Shown here one piece after another: positions 7,699-15,237 of a stretch of DNA of 41,292 bases. This DNA is from an uncultured Eubacteriales bacterium. Its GTDB lineage: Bacteria; Bacillota; Clostridia; Oscillospirales; Ruminococcaceae. Location: NCBI GenBank assembly GCA_900319075.1, contig ONMZ01000021.1, positions 1 through 41,292 of the forward strand, given 5' to 3'. How positions within the stretch are numbered: position 1 is the first letter of the stretch; each line of letters starts with the position of its first letter. The notes beneath the pieces were generated by a model. The model was not told where the DNA came from. It did not search any database and saw nothing but the letters and a program-made list of their open reading frames with translations. The position numbers and the translations under genes are program-made.

Positions 7699-8889
7699 GT
7701 GTATCTGAAAAAGGGTCTTATAACTGCACTGCGTATTAAAAACATTCTGCTGCTGCTCTTTTGCGCATTTGAGTTCGTTCTCAGCACCACATATATAATC
7801 TCCGAGTTTTCTACATACAGCGATAGACCCGAGTATGCCTGGGGCGCAGTGTCAATGAAAAGCGCAATAGTAATGACCTGCGTGGCAGTGGTGCTGCTGA
7901 TAGCTGCGCTTTTGTCTATAAAACACGTTGGCAACGCCGTTTTCTATTCCAGCTTTTTAGAGGGCGATCTTGACGGATTTACGACCTATGCGGATCTGTC
8001 CCAGGTAATGGGTAAAAGTCAGGCTGCTGTTCGCAGACAAATGCATATCTACCGTGTGCTGTATATGAAAAACTTTAAATTCATTCAAAGCAGCAGCGGC
8101 GAGATCATTGAGCTGTACAGCAAAAAATGTCTGTGCGAGTGCCGCAGCTGCGGTGCACACATAGAAAAAAGAGTTTTCTTTACCGGCACCTGTCCGTATT
8201 GCCATAGCAGCGACCTGCACGCAAAGGTGCTTTCCGACGACCACTTTTACAGCGTTTCCAACCGGCTCGGCTCGGGAAGCGGCAGACCCGATTTTTATAA
8301 ATCTTCCACAACAGGTCTAAGAAAAGTTCTGTACCTTGTTCTTTCCGTAATAGGGCTCTCGCTGGGAGTTATTCTTCTTATGTATACACTCAGTCAGGTA
8401 AGCCATTATTTTGATGAGGGGTATCAGAAAAAAATGCTCCTGGATCCATCGAACCATCTGTTTTCATATAAGCTGATAAAGGATCATATCCGTGACGGTA
8501 TAATCTACGGCGGAGCGTTTGCACTTGTACTTTTACCCTTGGGTCTGCTGCGTTTCAGAAAGACTATGGCGCTGTTTTCGGCTTCCGATTGGGCAAATTA
8601 TTTTTCACGCTCCACCAAGCCGTTTGTCAATGCAAATACCCTGCCTGATCTGGGCTTTGCGTCAAGCGGAAAAAGCAAGCTCAAGCGGATCAGATATGCA
8701 ATAAAGAACGGCTATCTCAAAAACTGCACCCTTGAGGTGCATGACGGGCAGCTTGTTGTTGCGCTTGCAAAAATGATCGTTAAGGACAGATGTCTGTCCT
8801 GCGGCGCACCGCTTACAGGTGTTGTGGATGAAAACGCAAGGTGCAGCTACTGCGGAAATCTTATTATGGGCGTGCTTGAAAAAAGATAA
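7699..8889 (+). CDS. Membrane protein with two zinc-ribbon modules
   Basis: Unrecognised 396-residue protein. Two membrane helices at the N-terminus (about residues 12-33 and 52-73), a cytoplasmic segment with one zinc ribbon (CRSCG then CPYCH, about residues 145-173), two more membrane helices (about 213-236 and 268-285), and a C-terminal zinc ribbon (CLSCG then CSYCG, near the end). Start is GTG at 7699 with a G-rich site at 7685-7690. Paired zinc ribbons on a polytopic scaffold suggest a sensor or assembly factor, but no function can be assigned. It follows tRNA-Arg and may be transcribed with it. Confidence 0.75.
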   Translation: MYLKKGLITALRIKNILLLLFCAFEFVLSTTYIISEFSTYSDRPEYAWGAVSMKSAIVMTCVAVVLLIAALLSIKHVGNAVFYSSFLEGDLDGFTTYADLSQVMGKSQAAVRRQMHIYRVLYMKNFKFIQSSSGEIIELYSKKCLCECRSCGAHIEKRVFFTGTCPYCHSSDLHAKVLSDDHFYSVSNRLGSGSGRPDFYKSSTTGLRKVLYLVLSVIGLSLGVILLMYTLSQVSHYFDEGYQKKMLLDPSNHLFSYKLIKDHIRDGIIYGGAFALVLLPLGLLRFRKTMALFSASDWANYFSRSTKPFVNANTLPDLGFASSGKSKLKRIRYAIKNGYLKNCTLEVHDGQLVVALAKMIVKDRCLSCGAPLTGVVDENARCSYCGNLIMGVLEKR

Positions 8890-8949
8890 GCAACGCTGTC
8901 GTTTTATGTTGGACTTTTTCAGGATAACAAGGCAGGGAGTTGATTGAAT

Positions 8950-9384
8950 ATGATAAGAGAAATATCGGAAAAAGACTTTGACGGCCTGTTAAGGCTTTAT
9001 ATGCAGCTTCACGATAATCCGCTCCCGGAAAAGGACGACAGAGTTCTTGGAGTCTGGAAAGACATACTGAATGATAAAAACCACCATATTATCGTGGCTG
9101 AAGAAAACGACGTTATAGTATCTTCCTGTGTGTGCGTTATTATCCCGAACCTGACACGGGGACAGCGGCCGTACGCTTTTATTGAAAATGTGATAACCGA
9201 TATGGAGTATAGAAAAAAGGGCTTTGCAACAGCCTGCCTGAATTATGCAAGACAGATCGCAGTGAATGAGAATTGCTATAAGATGATGCTGCTGACAGGC
9301 TCCAAAGAAAGGTCTACACTTGATTTTTACGAACGAGCAGGGTATAATCAAAACGATAAAACGGCTTTTATACAATGGCTGTAA
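8950..9384 (+). CDS. GNAT family N-acetyltransferase
   Basis: A 144-residue single-domain acetyl-CoA-dependent acyltransferase of unknown substrate. The GNAT fold is seen as IREISEKDFDGLLRLYMQLH at the start, a central strand with AFIENVITDMEYR, the acetyl-CoA loop RKKGFATACL, and the C-terminal MLLTGSKERSTLDFYERAGY motif. ATG at 8950 is preferred over TTG at 8944 because GGGAG (8935-8939) is 10 bases before it. It is the last gene before the tRNA-Leu integration site. Confidence 0.85.
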   Translation: MIREISEKDFDGLLRLYMQLHDNPLPEKDDRVLGVWKDILNDKNHHIIVAEENDVIVSSCVCVIIPNLTRGQRPYAFIENVITDMEYRKKGFATACLNYARQIAVNENCYKMMLLTGSKERSTLDFYERAGYNQNDKTAFIQWL

Positions 9385-9458
9385 AGAAAAATGAAAGAGT
9401 GCTGTGTGGTGATGCTTCACGGCACTTTGATTTATTTTATAAAAATCCTGAAAAAAGC

Positions 9459-9487
9459 TTGACAAACTCAGATAGAAGTGATATAAT
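9459..9487 (+). promoter_or_regulatory. tRNA-Leu promoter
   Basis: A perfect consensus: TTGACA (9459-9464), 17-base spacer, TATAAT (9482-9487), about 30 bases before the mature tRNA end. Confidence 0.9.
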
Positions 9488-9517
9488 AATTAAGCTGACT
9501 ACATCAGCAGAATATAT

Positions 9518-9599
9518 GCGGCAGTGCTGGAACTGGCAGACAGGCACGTTTGAGGGGCGTGTGTTTTACGACGTACGGGTTCAAGTCCCGTTTGCCGCA
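9518..9599 (+). tRNA. tRNA-Leu (anticodon GAG), integration target
   Basis: Class II tRNA of 82 nt: acceptor GCGGCAG with TTTGCCGC, anticodon stem CACGT/GCGTG around loop TTGAGGG (anticodon GAG at 9552-9554), a long variable arm, and T arm CGGG-TTCAAGT-CCCG. The last 20 bases (9580-9599) recur at 19874 and 41110, so this gene is the attachment site of the two islands to its right and its present 3' end was probably supplied by the last element to integrate. Confidence 0.93.
9580..9599 (+). repeat. att copy 1 (inside tRNA-Leu)
   Basis: The 20-base core running from TTCAAGTCCCG to TTTGCCGCA, identical to the copies at 19874-19893 and 41110-41129. It marks the left boundary of island 1. Confidence 0.85.
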
Positions 9600-9610
9600 T
9601 AAAAGAAAAG

Positions 9611-9643
9611 CTCGCAAACATGGCGTTTGCGAGTTCTTTTTTT
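9611..9643 (+). terminator. tRNA-Leu terminator (att-linked copy 1)
   Basis: CTCGCAAAC (9611-9619) pairs with GTTTGCGAG (9625-9633), then TTCTTTTTTT. The same kind of hairpin with T-run follows each of the three att cores, so each insertion leaves the tRNA with a terminator. Confidence 0.88.
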
Positions 9644-10092
9644 GTCAAAAATGGCTCTATGGACTTTACTATGGACCTTATTGATAAAAGTCAACTGTGG
9701 GAGTTTGTGTGTGAATGCGGCTTCCGCTTTTCTTTTTTCTGTGTTTGCTCTTTGTTTTTTGCTGTTTATCCTATGTCGGCTTAACAATTTTACGGAGGAT
9801 TTAAACAAATCTGTGTATGGCTGTGGATTATCAATGGGTGTGTCATTAGTCAACTGCACAATAAGGTCATAGATACAAAAAAACAACTGCGCCCCCTATT
9901 GGAGACGCAGTCTGAGGTAGGAGAGGATCAATCATTGATTATTGATTCATCCGAGTTAGAAAAAATCTGTTCTGGATATCTTGAACGTCATTACTATAAA
10001 TACAAGAACAATAAGCTTACTTATGCAAAGTAGAGAAACAACTCAATTTTTTCTTATTTAAAATCAGAAAACAAGCAACTAAAATCTAATCA
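9644..10092. other. Left-end region of island 1 without a supported gene
   Basis: About 450 bases. Near the left end are two direct repeats, TATGGACTTTA and TATGGACCTTA (9659-9680), likely integrase arm sites. A frame ending with TAG at 10031-10033 is open for about 80 codons (9785 onward, including SSELEKICSGYLERHYYKYK) but has no good start, and may be the tail of a decayed gene. Nothing else is recognised. Confidence 0.4.
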
Positions 10093-10884
10093 TTATGAAG
10101 CGAGATCCCTTTTTGCGTAAATCATACCAGCTCCCACAGTCATAATCACAATCATTATCGTCCCTAAAATCAAAGCAACACAATCCCTTGATTCTCCAGC
10201 AAAAATTGATGTCGCATTTGAATAGGAAAACGGAGAAATAAAGATAGCGTCCTTTAAATCAGGAACAACTCTTGCCATCAAATCATACGCATACAGCAGC
10301 ATGGCAACTGCAATTCCAATTCCTAACCTGTTCTTTTTGCTTACCGCAGAGATCACAAAGCAAATAGCCGCAATTTCGATATTCATCATTAACTGAAAAA
10401 GCATATACTCTGTGAATATGCTTCCAAAATCCGTTTCTCCAAGAAAAACAAACCCGACTTCATAAAGCATGCCACAAATAAATGTAAAACAAATAAGTTT
10501 TATCAGCACTGCCAAAAACTTCATTGCTATGACCTTGCCCCTTGAAACCGGAAGTGTAAACGTATATTCTGCAGTATGCCCATCCTCTTCCTTTGAAAGA
10601 ATTACTGTGGCAATGGAAGCCGCAAACATACTGCTTCCAAGTGCATGAATCTGTCCGACTTCTATGGCAAAAAATCCTTTTAATGTTGCTATACTGAGTT
10701 TACTCATTCCAAAAGCATCCGAAAACGCGCCCATTTTTGCATAATTCTCTGCTATACCTGCCATGCTATCTTCCATACCCTTATATAAAATGATGAAGAT
10801 GAGCCCCATTCCACCCACAGAAAGCGCCCATATCAAAAGACTTTTCCGACCTGATTTCCATTCGTTTTTTAATATTACCGGCAT
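10093..10884 (-). CDS. ABC-2 type transporter permease
   Basis: A 263-residue integral membrane protein with six predicted helices (about residues 18-36, 80-98, 120-140, 155-180, 188-208 and 235-256), the usual permease half of a drug or lantibiotic-type exporter. The segment VILSKEEDGHTAEYTFTLP after the second helix is typical of this permease class. Its ATG directly follows the stop of the ATPase gene, and GGAGG lies within the end of the ATPase gene, so the two are translated together. The substrate is unknown; the linked TetR regulator suggests a toxic compound. Confidence 0.85.
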   Translation of the reverse strand: MPVILKNEWKSGRKSLLIWALSVGGMGLIFIILYKGMEDSMAGIAENYAKMGAFSDAFGMSKLSIATLKGFFAIEVGQIHALGSSMFAASIATVILSKEEDGHTAEYTFTLPVSRGKVIAMKFLAVLIKLICFTFICGMLYEVGFVFLGETDFGSIFTEYMLFQLMMNIEIAAICFVISAVSKKNRLGIGIAVAMLLYAYDLMARVVPDLKDAIFISPFSYSNATSIFAGESRDCVALILGTIMIVIMTVGAGMIYAKRDLAS

Positions 10885-11721
10885 TTATTTTTCCTCCTTC
10901 AAGTAATAGTGCATAAATACTTCTTCTATGGACGGTTCCTCGATGATAATATCCTCGATATGATGTCCTTCCAGTTCCTTATATAAATTGTCCAGGTTAT
11001 CCTTGTAGATATAATCAAGCTTTTCGCCATCCCGTATCATTTTGATTCTCTTTGATCGACTGCTCAGAAGATTATCGACGGTATCTGTGACAACCAGCCT
11101 GCCTTCCTTCATAATTGCCACACGAGTACAGTGATTTCTTACTTCCGATAAAACGTGAGTGGAAAGCATACAGGTCGCACCCTCATTCACATACTCCTGA
11201 ATCAACTCAAAGAAAACATTTTGCATCAGAGGATCAAGTCCGCTGGTCGGTTCATCAAAAACAAAAAGCTTTGGTCTGTGCTGCATTGCACAGATGATGC
11301 TGACCTTTTTCCTGTTCCCAAGTGAGAGCTCATTGATTTTTCTTTTTACGTCCACCTGAAGTCTGTCGCAAAGTTTTTCTACTTCATCGGTGCAATCAAC
11401 CTTTCTGACATCTGCCGAATGCTTCAGCATTTCCCTGATTGTCATGCCCGGATAAAACCATGCTTCACTTGGCATATAGCCAATGTCTGCAAGGATTTTT
11501 TCTCTGTCCTTTACGCTGTCAAGACCATTGATTCTTATTTCGCCCTGATCATACTTTATCAATCCAAGCATTGACCGAATAGTCGTTGATTTTCCGGCAC
11601 CGTTCGATCCAAGGAACCCCAAAATTTCGCCTTCCCGAACCGAGAATGTTACATCCTCGATGCCTCTTTGCTTGCCGTAGAACTTTGAGAGATTATCAAT
11701 CTCAATTATATTTTTACTCAT
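10885..11721 (-). CDS. ABC transporter ATP-binding protein
   Basis: A 278-residue ATPase partner of the adjacent permease. Walker A GSNGAGKST (about 36-44), a Q-loop region, a signature motif in the degenerate form LSLGNRKK, Walker B KLFVFDEPTSGLDP, and the H-loop STHVLSEV are seen. The LSLGNRKKV signature in place of LSGGQ is common in this exporter subfamily. ATG at 11721 is preferred over TTG at 11727 because AAAGGTAGG lies 9 bases ahead of it. It is followed by the permease and preceded by the TetR regulator on the same strand. Confidence 0.9.
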   Translation of the reverse strand: MSKNIIEIDNLSKFYGKQRGIEDVTFSVREGEILGFLGSNGAGKSTTIRSMLGLIKYDQGEIRINGLDSVKDREKILADIGYMPSEAWFYPGMTIREMLKHSADVRKVDCTDEVEKLCDRLQVDVKRKINELSLGNRKKVSIICAMQHRPKLFVFDEPTSGLDPLMQNVFFELIQEYVNEGATCMLSTHVLSEVRNHCTRVAIMKEGRLVVTDTVDNLLSSRSKRIKMIRDGEKLDYIYKDNLDNLYKELEGHHIEDIIIEEPSIEEVFMHYYLKEEK

Positions 11722-11744
11722 AATCAAACCTACCTTTCTTTAAA

Positions 11745-12413
11745 TTATTGATACAACAGCTTACGAAGCAATTGGAGATATCCCTCAAATTCTTTCATGC
11801 ACTGGTCATAATGAGACTTGTAATTCTCAATATCACCTCCGCAGGCCAGCAAGCTATTCATAAAACCGTCCATCGTCCATAAGATAATTTTTTGTGCCTT
11901 TTCAGCATCGATGTCCGACCTAAGCAATGACCAGTCAGAGTTTTTCACAATCCGATCCAACAATATGCCGGCGGTCAAATCAGGTACATCTTTGGGCAAC
12001 CCCTCCGGAAAAACCTCTTTTAATGAAAAAGCCGCTTTAACCAAAAAGTCCATGACATACGGCTGTTCAAAGCTTAAATCTAGTTCCATTTTTGACGCTT
12101 GCCAGATGTTTTGAAGGAAGTCGTTTTTTTCCAAAACAATCTCTTCAAACTTTGTGTTGACAATGTTTAAGGTATATTTCAGAAGAAACAGGAACACCCC
12201 CTTTTTAGTACCGAAATAGTGAAACAGCAATCCTTTTGATATTCCGGCACGCTTGACGATCTCGTCCATATTGGCATACGCATAGCCTTTGGAAAACTCT
12301 TTCAGGGCTTCCATGATAAGGCGTTCACGCTTTTCTTCCTCCATCGTCATAATTTTATGATCTGCAATTTCATATTCGTCGATAAATTCAGTATTATTAC
12401 TCTTACGAGCCAT
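11745..12413 (-). CDS. TetR/AcrR family transcriptional regulator
   Basis: A 222-residue repressor. The N-terminal helix-turn-helix lies at about residues 30-75 (RERLIMEALKEFSKGYAYANM, then GISKGLLFHYFGTKKG); the ligand-binding helical domain follows. The start has GGAGG 9 bases upstream. It heads the regulator-ATPase-permease operon and is preceded by a promoter carrying two copies of a 16-bp palindrome, so it almost certainly represses itself and the exporter until an inducer binds. Confidence 0.9.
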   Translation of the reverse strand: MARKSNNTEFIDEYEIADHKIMTMEEEKRERLIMEALKEFSKGYAYANMDEIVKRAGISKGLLFHYFGTKKGVFLFLLKYTLNIVNTKFEEIVLEKNDFLQNIWQASKMELDLSFEQPYVMDFLVKAAFSLKEVFPEGLPKDVPDLTAGILLDRIVKNSDWSLLRSDIDAEKAQKIILWTMDGFMNSLLACGGDIENYKSHYDQCMKEFEGYLQLLRKLLYQ

Positions 12414-12439
12414 TATTACTCACCTCCATTTCTATCCCA

Positions 12440-12488
12440 TTGACTTTTAAGTCAATAAAAGTATAACATGTATTGACTTAAAAGTCAA
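12440..12488 (-). promoter_or_regulatory. Promoter and twin operators of the TetR-ABC operon
   Basis: Minus-strand TTGACT (plus 12483-12488), 17-base spacer, TATACT (plus 12460-12465). Two palindromes, TTGACTTTTAAGTCAA (12440-12455) and TTGACTTAAAAGTCAA (12473-12488), flank the -10; one contains the -35 box. This is a standard autorepression layout. Confidence 0.85.
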
Positions 12489-12558
12489 TAGGAAATGTGG
12501 AGAAAATAGGTACTGTACAATGAAAAGTTCTACCCCCGTGTCATGAGCGCACAAGCTC

Positions 12559-12582
12559 ACCCTCTGTGGAACTCCACAGAGG
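12559..12582. repeat. Short perfect inverted repeat
   Basis: CCTCTGTGGA and TCCACAGAGG, nearly contiguous, lie between the TetR promoter and the transposase remnant. It may be an element end or a terminator stem for the remnant; no T-run follows. Confidence 0.35.
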
Positions 12583-12636
12583 CAAATGGTCACCAATATG
12601 GTTTGTGAGCCAGGAAAAAGAGTACAGCAGATTTCG

Positions 12637-12933
12637 TTAAGCCACTTCATTGCCCGCTTCATCGCCATCGCCTTCCCGCTGCGCCTGTCGAATTATTCCA
12701 CTTAGCCCGGAATCAGGCCGAAACAGCAAAAGTCGATAAAAGTTTTTGGCGAGATAGGACAGGATGGTGGCCTCGGACACTTTCCCCGGGGTCTGGGTTC
12801 TCAAATAACGAGCCTTCTTGGCCTGCTCTGCGATTGACGGCGTCAGCGCCATCATCTGTACCAACCCCATAGCAACGCATGAGAAGAATAGATGCGTCAT
12901 ACACGGGGCAATCATATTTTGCCAACACATCAA
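12637..12933 (-). pseudogene. Transposase C-terminal remnant
   Basis: A 98-codon fragment whose core (KARYLRTQTPGKVSEATI, then YLAKNFYRLLLF) resembles the C-terminal end of DDE-type transposases of clostridial insertion sequences, as I remember the family. There is no catalytic domain, no clean ribosome site and no matching terminal inverted repeats, so this is a decayed relic. It separates the exporter operon from the integrase. The exact IS family is uncertain. Confidence 0.4.
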
Positions 12934-13043
12934 TAATCCTATTTAATTCCTCCGCGATTACTCCATAAGTATCAATCCTGAAAAGCTGTTGCGTGCAAGT
13001 GACTTCAAAAAATTGACCATCAGCTTTCTCATAGACTGATACA

Positions 13044-13098
13044 TTAAAAAAAGAGGCTCACCACAGCCGCTGCATAAAGCAGCACTGTGAGAGCCTCT
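13044..13098 (-). terminator. Terminator after integrase 1
   Basis: AGAGGCTC (13052-13059) pairs with GAGCCTCT (13091-13098), with further pairing CACAG/CTGTG and GCTGC/GCAGC inside. On the minus strand the stem ends in a run of T (plus 13046-13051 is all A). Confidence 0.88.
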
Positions 13099-13107
13099 CT
13101 TTGTTAG

Positions 13108-14319
13108 TCAGCTTGCTGTTTTCCCCTCAATGATGTCCGCAATTATGTTGCTTGCCCTGCGTTTGCTGTCAGCGAAGAAGTGACTGTAAGTCGTCAGGGT
13201 AGTCTGTGGTGTCGAGTGTCCGACCATAGCTGCAATGGTGGTCGGGTCTATTCCTGCCTCTATCTCAAGGGATACGAACAGGTGTCTGAAAGTGTGCACA
13301 CCATAGAACGGGAAGTCCCTGCGTTCACACTCACGCTTGAGCCACGAGTACGGTGTCGCTGGGTGCATCGGAGTTCCGTCCCACTTGGTGAACAGCCTGT
13401 CGTGCTCTTGCCACTTGTCGCCAAGGTTTGCCTTGTAGCTGTCCTGGTCTTTCTTGTAGGCTCTGAGCAGCTCTAATACCGTTGGCGGTAAATCTACAAG
13501 CCTTGTGCTTTTCTCTGTCTTGGTAGCATCACTGTAGATGCCCTTTTCTGATGTGTAGTTTGAGGTGTGGTCTATCATCATGGTTGCACTTTCAAAGTCT
13601 ATGTTCTTCCACTCCAGACCGAGCAGTTCACCTCGGCGGCAGCCTGTGTAGATAGCCAGCGTGAAAAACAGCCTGTGCTTCATTGGAGCCTCGGCAAGTA
13701 TCTTCATGAACTCCCTTGCCTGTTCCTTGGTGTATATGTGTTTCTCAGGCTTTCTGTATGCCTTGCCCGTTGCATCTATCTTGGGTATCGTGACCTTTGT
13801 GCAGGGGTTTGAGCTTATCATGTCAAGCCTTATCGCATACTCAAAGATAGAGGATATGAACGAGAGATGATGCCTCATCGTCTTTTGTGACAGAGGGTTG
13901 CCGTTTCTCTTGTTAGCTCCCGGTCTGGCAAGTGAGTTGATAAATTTCTGAATGTCACGAGCCGATATCTTGTCGATGCGGTAGTGACCGAGAGCAGGGT
14001 AGACCCTTGATGCTATGAGGTGTTCACGCTGTAAGGTAGTGCTTCGGTGGTTGAGTTCAGCGTACTCACTGAACCACTGCTCGCATAGCTTCTGCAGCTT
14101 GATAGCCGCAGTTACCTGTCCGTGAGCACACTCTTCATCGAACAGCACAGCAAGCCTGTTCACCTCTTTCTCTGCTTGTGTTCTGCTCATTTCTTTCGGC
14201 GGCGTCCAGCTTTTGTACTGCACCATCTGTTTTCCGTTAACATCATATCCACAGTACGATCTGATGCGATAGCCGGTCACTTCGCCTTTTGCATTTTTCC
14301 TTTTTTCAATATACGCCAT
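13108..14319 (-). CDS. Tyrosine site-specific integrase (island 1)
   Basis: A 403-residue phage/ICE-type tyrosine recombinase. It has an N-terminal arm-binding segment (AYIEKRKNAKGEVTGYRIRSY), a SAM-like core-binding domain, and a C-terminal catalytic domain with Arg in YTGCRRGELLGL, HTFRH, a GHSTPQTT loop and the nucleophile in TTYSHFF. ATG at 14319 is chosen because AAGGAAAGG lies about 9 bases ahead; an in-frame ATG three codons earlier sits right on that site. It presumably recombines the tRNA-Leu core. It lies about 3.5 kb inside the island rather than at the edge, with the exporter operon between it and att copy 1. Confidence 0.93.
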   Translation of the reverse strand: MAYIEKRKNAKGEVTGYRIRSYCGYDVNGKQMVQYKSWTPPKEMSRTQAEKEVNRLAVLFDEECAHGQVTAAIKLQKLCEQWFSEYAELNHRSTTLQREHLIASRVYPALGHYRIDKISARDIQKFINSLARPGANKRNGNPLSQKTMRHHLSFISSIFEYAIRLDMISSNPCTKVTIPKIDATGKAYRKPEKHIYTKEQAREFMKILAEAPMKHRLFFTLAIYTGCRRGELLGLEWKNIDFESATMMIDHTSNYTSEKGIYSDATKTEKSTRLVDLPPTVLELLRAYKKDQDSYKANLGDKWQEHDRLFTKWDGTPMHPATPYSWLKRECERRDFPFYGVHTFRHLFVSLEIEAGIDPTTIAAMVGHSTPQTTLTTYSHFFADSKRRASNIIADIIEGKTAS

Positions 14320-14437
14320 ACATTTCATCCTTTCCTTTTTACTTTTGATCTTGTCCTGCCCGACAACATCACCATACCACAGACTAACGGGCATAGCTAT
14401 CGGGCAGGCTCACTATTAATTTCTACAACACAGTTTT

Positions 14438-14638
14438 CTACTTAACCGACATATCGCTGCCGAGGAATTTGTACAAAACCTCTTTGTTTATCAGGTATTT
14501 CTTGCCCGCCATAAAGCAGGGCAGCTGACCTGACTTGCACAGCTCTCTGACTCTGTATTCGGTAAGACCGCTGACCAGTGCAGCAGCTTCCTTGATCGTA
14601 AGCATCTGTATTTTCGTTTCTGTTTTATTTTCAGCCAT
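14438..14638 (-). CDS. Excisionase-like helix-turn-helix protein
   Basis: A 66-residue protein with a MerR/excisionase-type winged helix: LTIKEAAALVSGLTEYRVRELCKSGQL followed by GKKYLINKEVLYKFL. Such proteins bind the element's arm sites and steer the adjacent integrase to excision. It lies about 120 bases upstream of the integrase on the same strand, so both are probably in one transcript. A related protein is at 23356-23649 in island 2. Confidence 0.85.
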   Translation of the reverse strand: MAENKTETKIQMLTIKEAAALVSGLTEYRVRELCKSGQLPCFMAGKKYLINKEVLYKFLGSDMSVK

Positions 14639-14763
14639 TGTATTATCGACCTCCTTGTTTTCTGCAAATTGTTGTTGTGAATGTTGATTGCATTGTTCAA
14701 TTTTTATCTGTCCTTTCGTAGTTAGATTTTTTGTTGTTAAGAGTCAGAACACATATTTTATGT

Positions 14764-14832
14764 TCACTTGAATACTGCCTGTGATATCAGTGCAACGCCT
14801 CGCACTAACGCCCAAACAGGCAATGTTTTCAT
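14764..14832 (-). CDS. Possible 22-residue small protein
   Basis: ATG at 14832 with AGGAGTTG 5 to 12 bases ahead, encoding MKTLPVWALVRGVALISQ and four more residues before TGA. The sequence is short, amphipathic and Trp-containing, and lies between the replication ATPase and the excisionase on the same strand. A second AGGAGTTGTAA occurs about 36 bases further upstream. The good ribosome site supports translation; the function is unknown. A longer frame through it (start at 14970) has no such site. Confidence 0.4.
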   Translation of the reverse strand: MKTLPVWALVRGVALISQAVFK

Positions 14833-15237
14833 ATTACAACTCCTGTTTTTCAAAAGTTTTGGTTTTACAACTCCTTTTTGGTGAGCTGCTGAAAGTGCGT
14901 AGATTGCGGTCGGCTTTGCCGTTCGCTGTGGCTGCTTTCGGGGCAGCGACCCCGAAGCTTTAACTCGCAAACCAACGAAAGCTCTGAAACCGAGCCTTGT
15001 TGGTCTGCCATCGAAACTATCGTGTTATCAGTTCAGACATTTTTATTTTTCTGCCAATGAGCATGGGGGTCCGGGGTTCTCCCCGAGCCAGTGAAGCAGG
15101 TAAGCAGGGCGCTTTGCGGACTGCCGCCTGCGATGCTGGCATTCCCGGAAAAGTATGGTTTTCGGACTGCCATCTGACCTGTCAGTTTTCCTCTTTCACC
15201 AATATCATTTACAACAGAAAAAAGTCCTCACGGACGC
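14833..15237. other. Intergenic segment in island 1
   Basis: About 400 bases between the small ORF and the replication ATPase. It has an A/T-rich part next to the small ORF and a GC-rich part from about 15060 to 15170. I see no supported gene, promoter or repeat array in it. Confidence 0.3.

Noticed and set aside
9627-9886. Overlapping frames on both strands after tRNA-Leu
   Set aside because: They overlap the terminator and arm repeats, have no ribosome sites, and read as low-complexity hydrophobic or basic sequence.
12637-12933. Intact insertion sequence
   Set aside because: Only about 98 codons of a C-terminal transposase-like region are left, with no matching terminal inverted repeats or target duplication.
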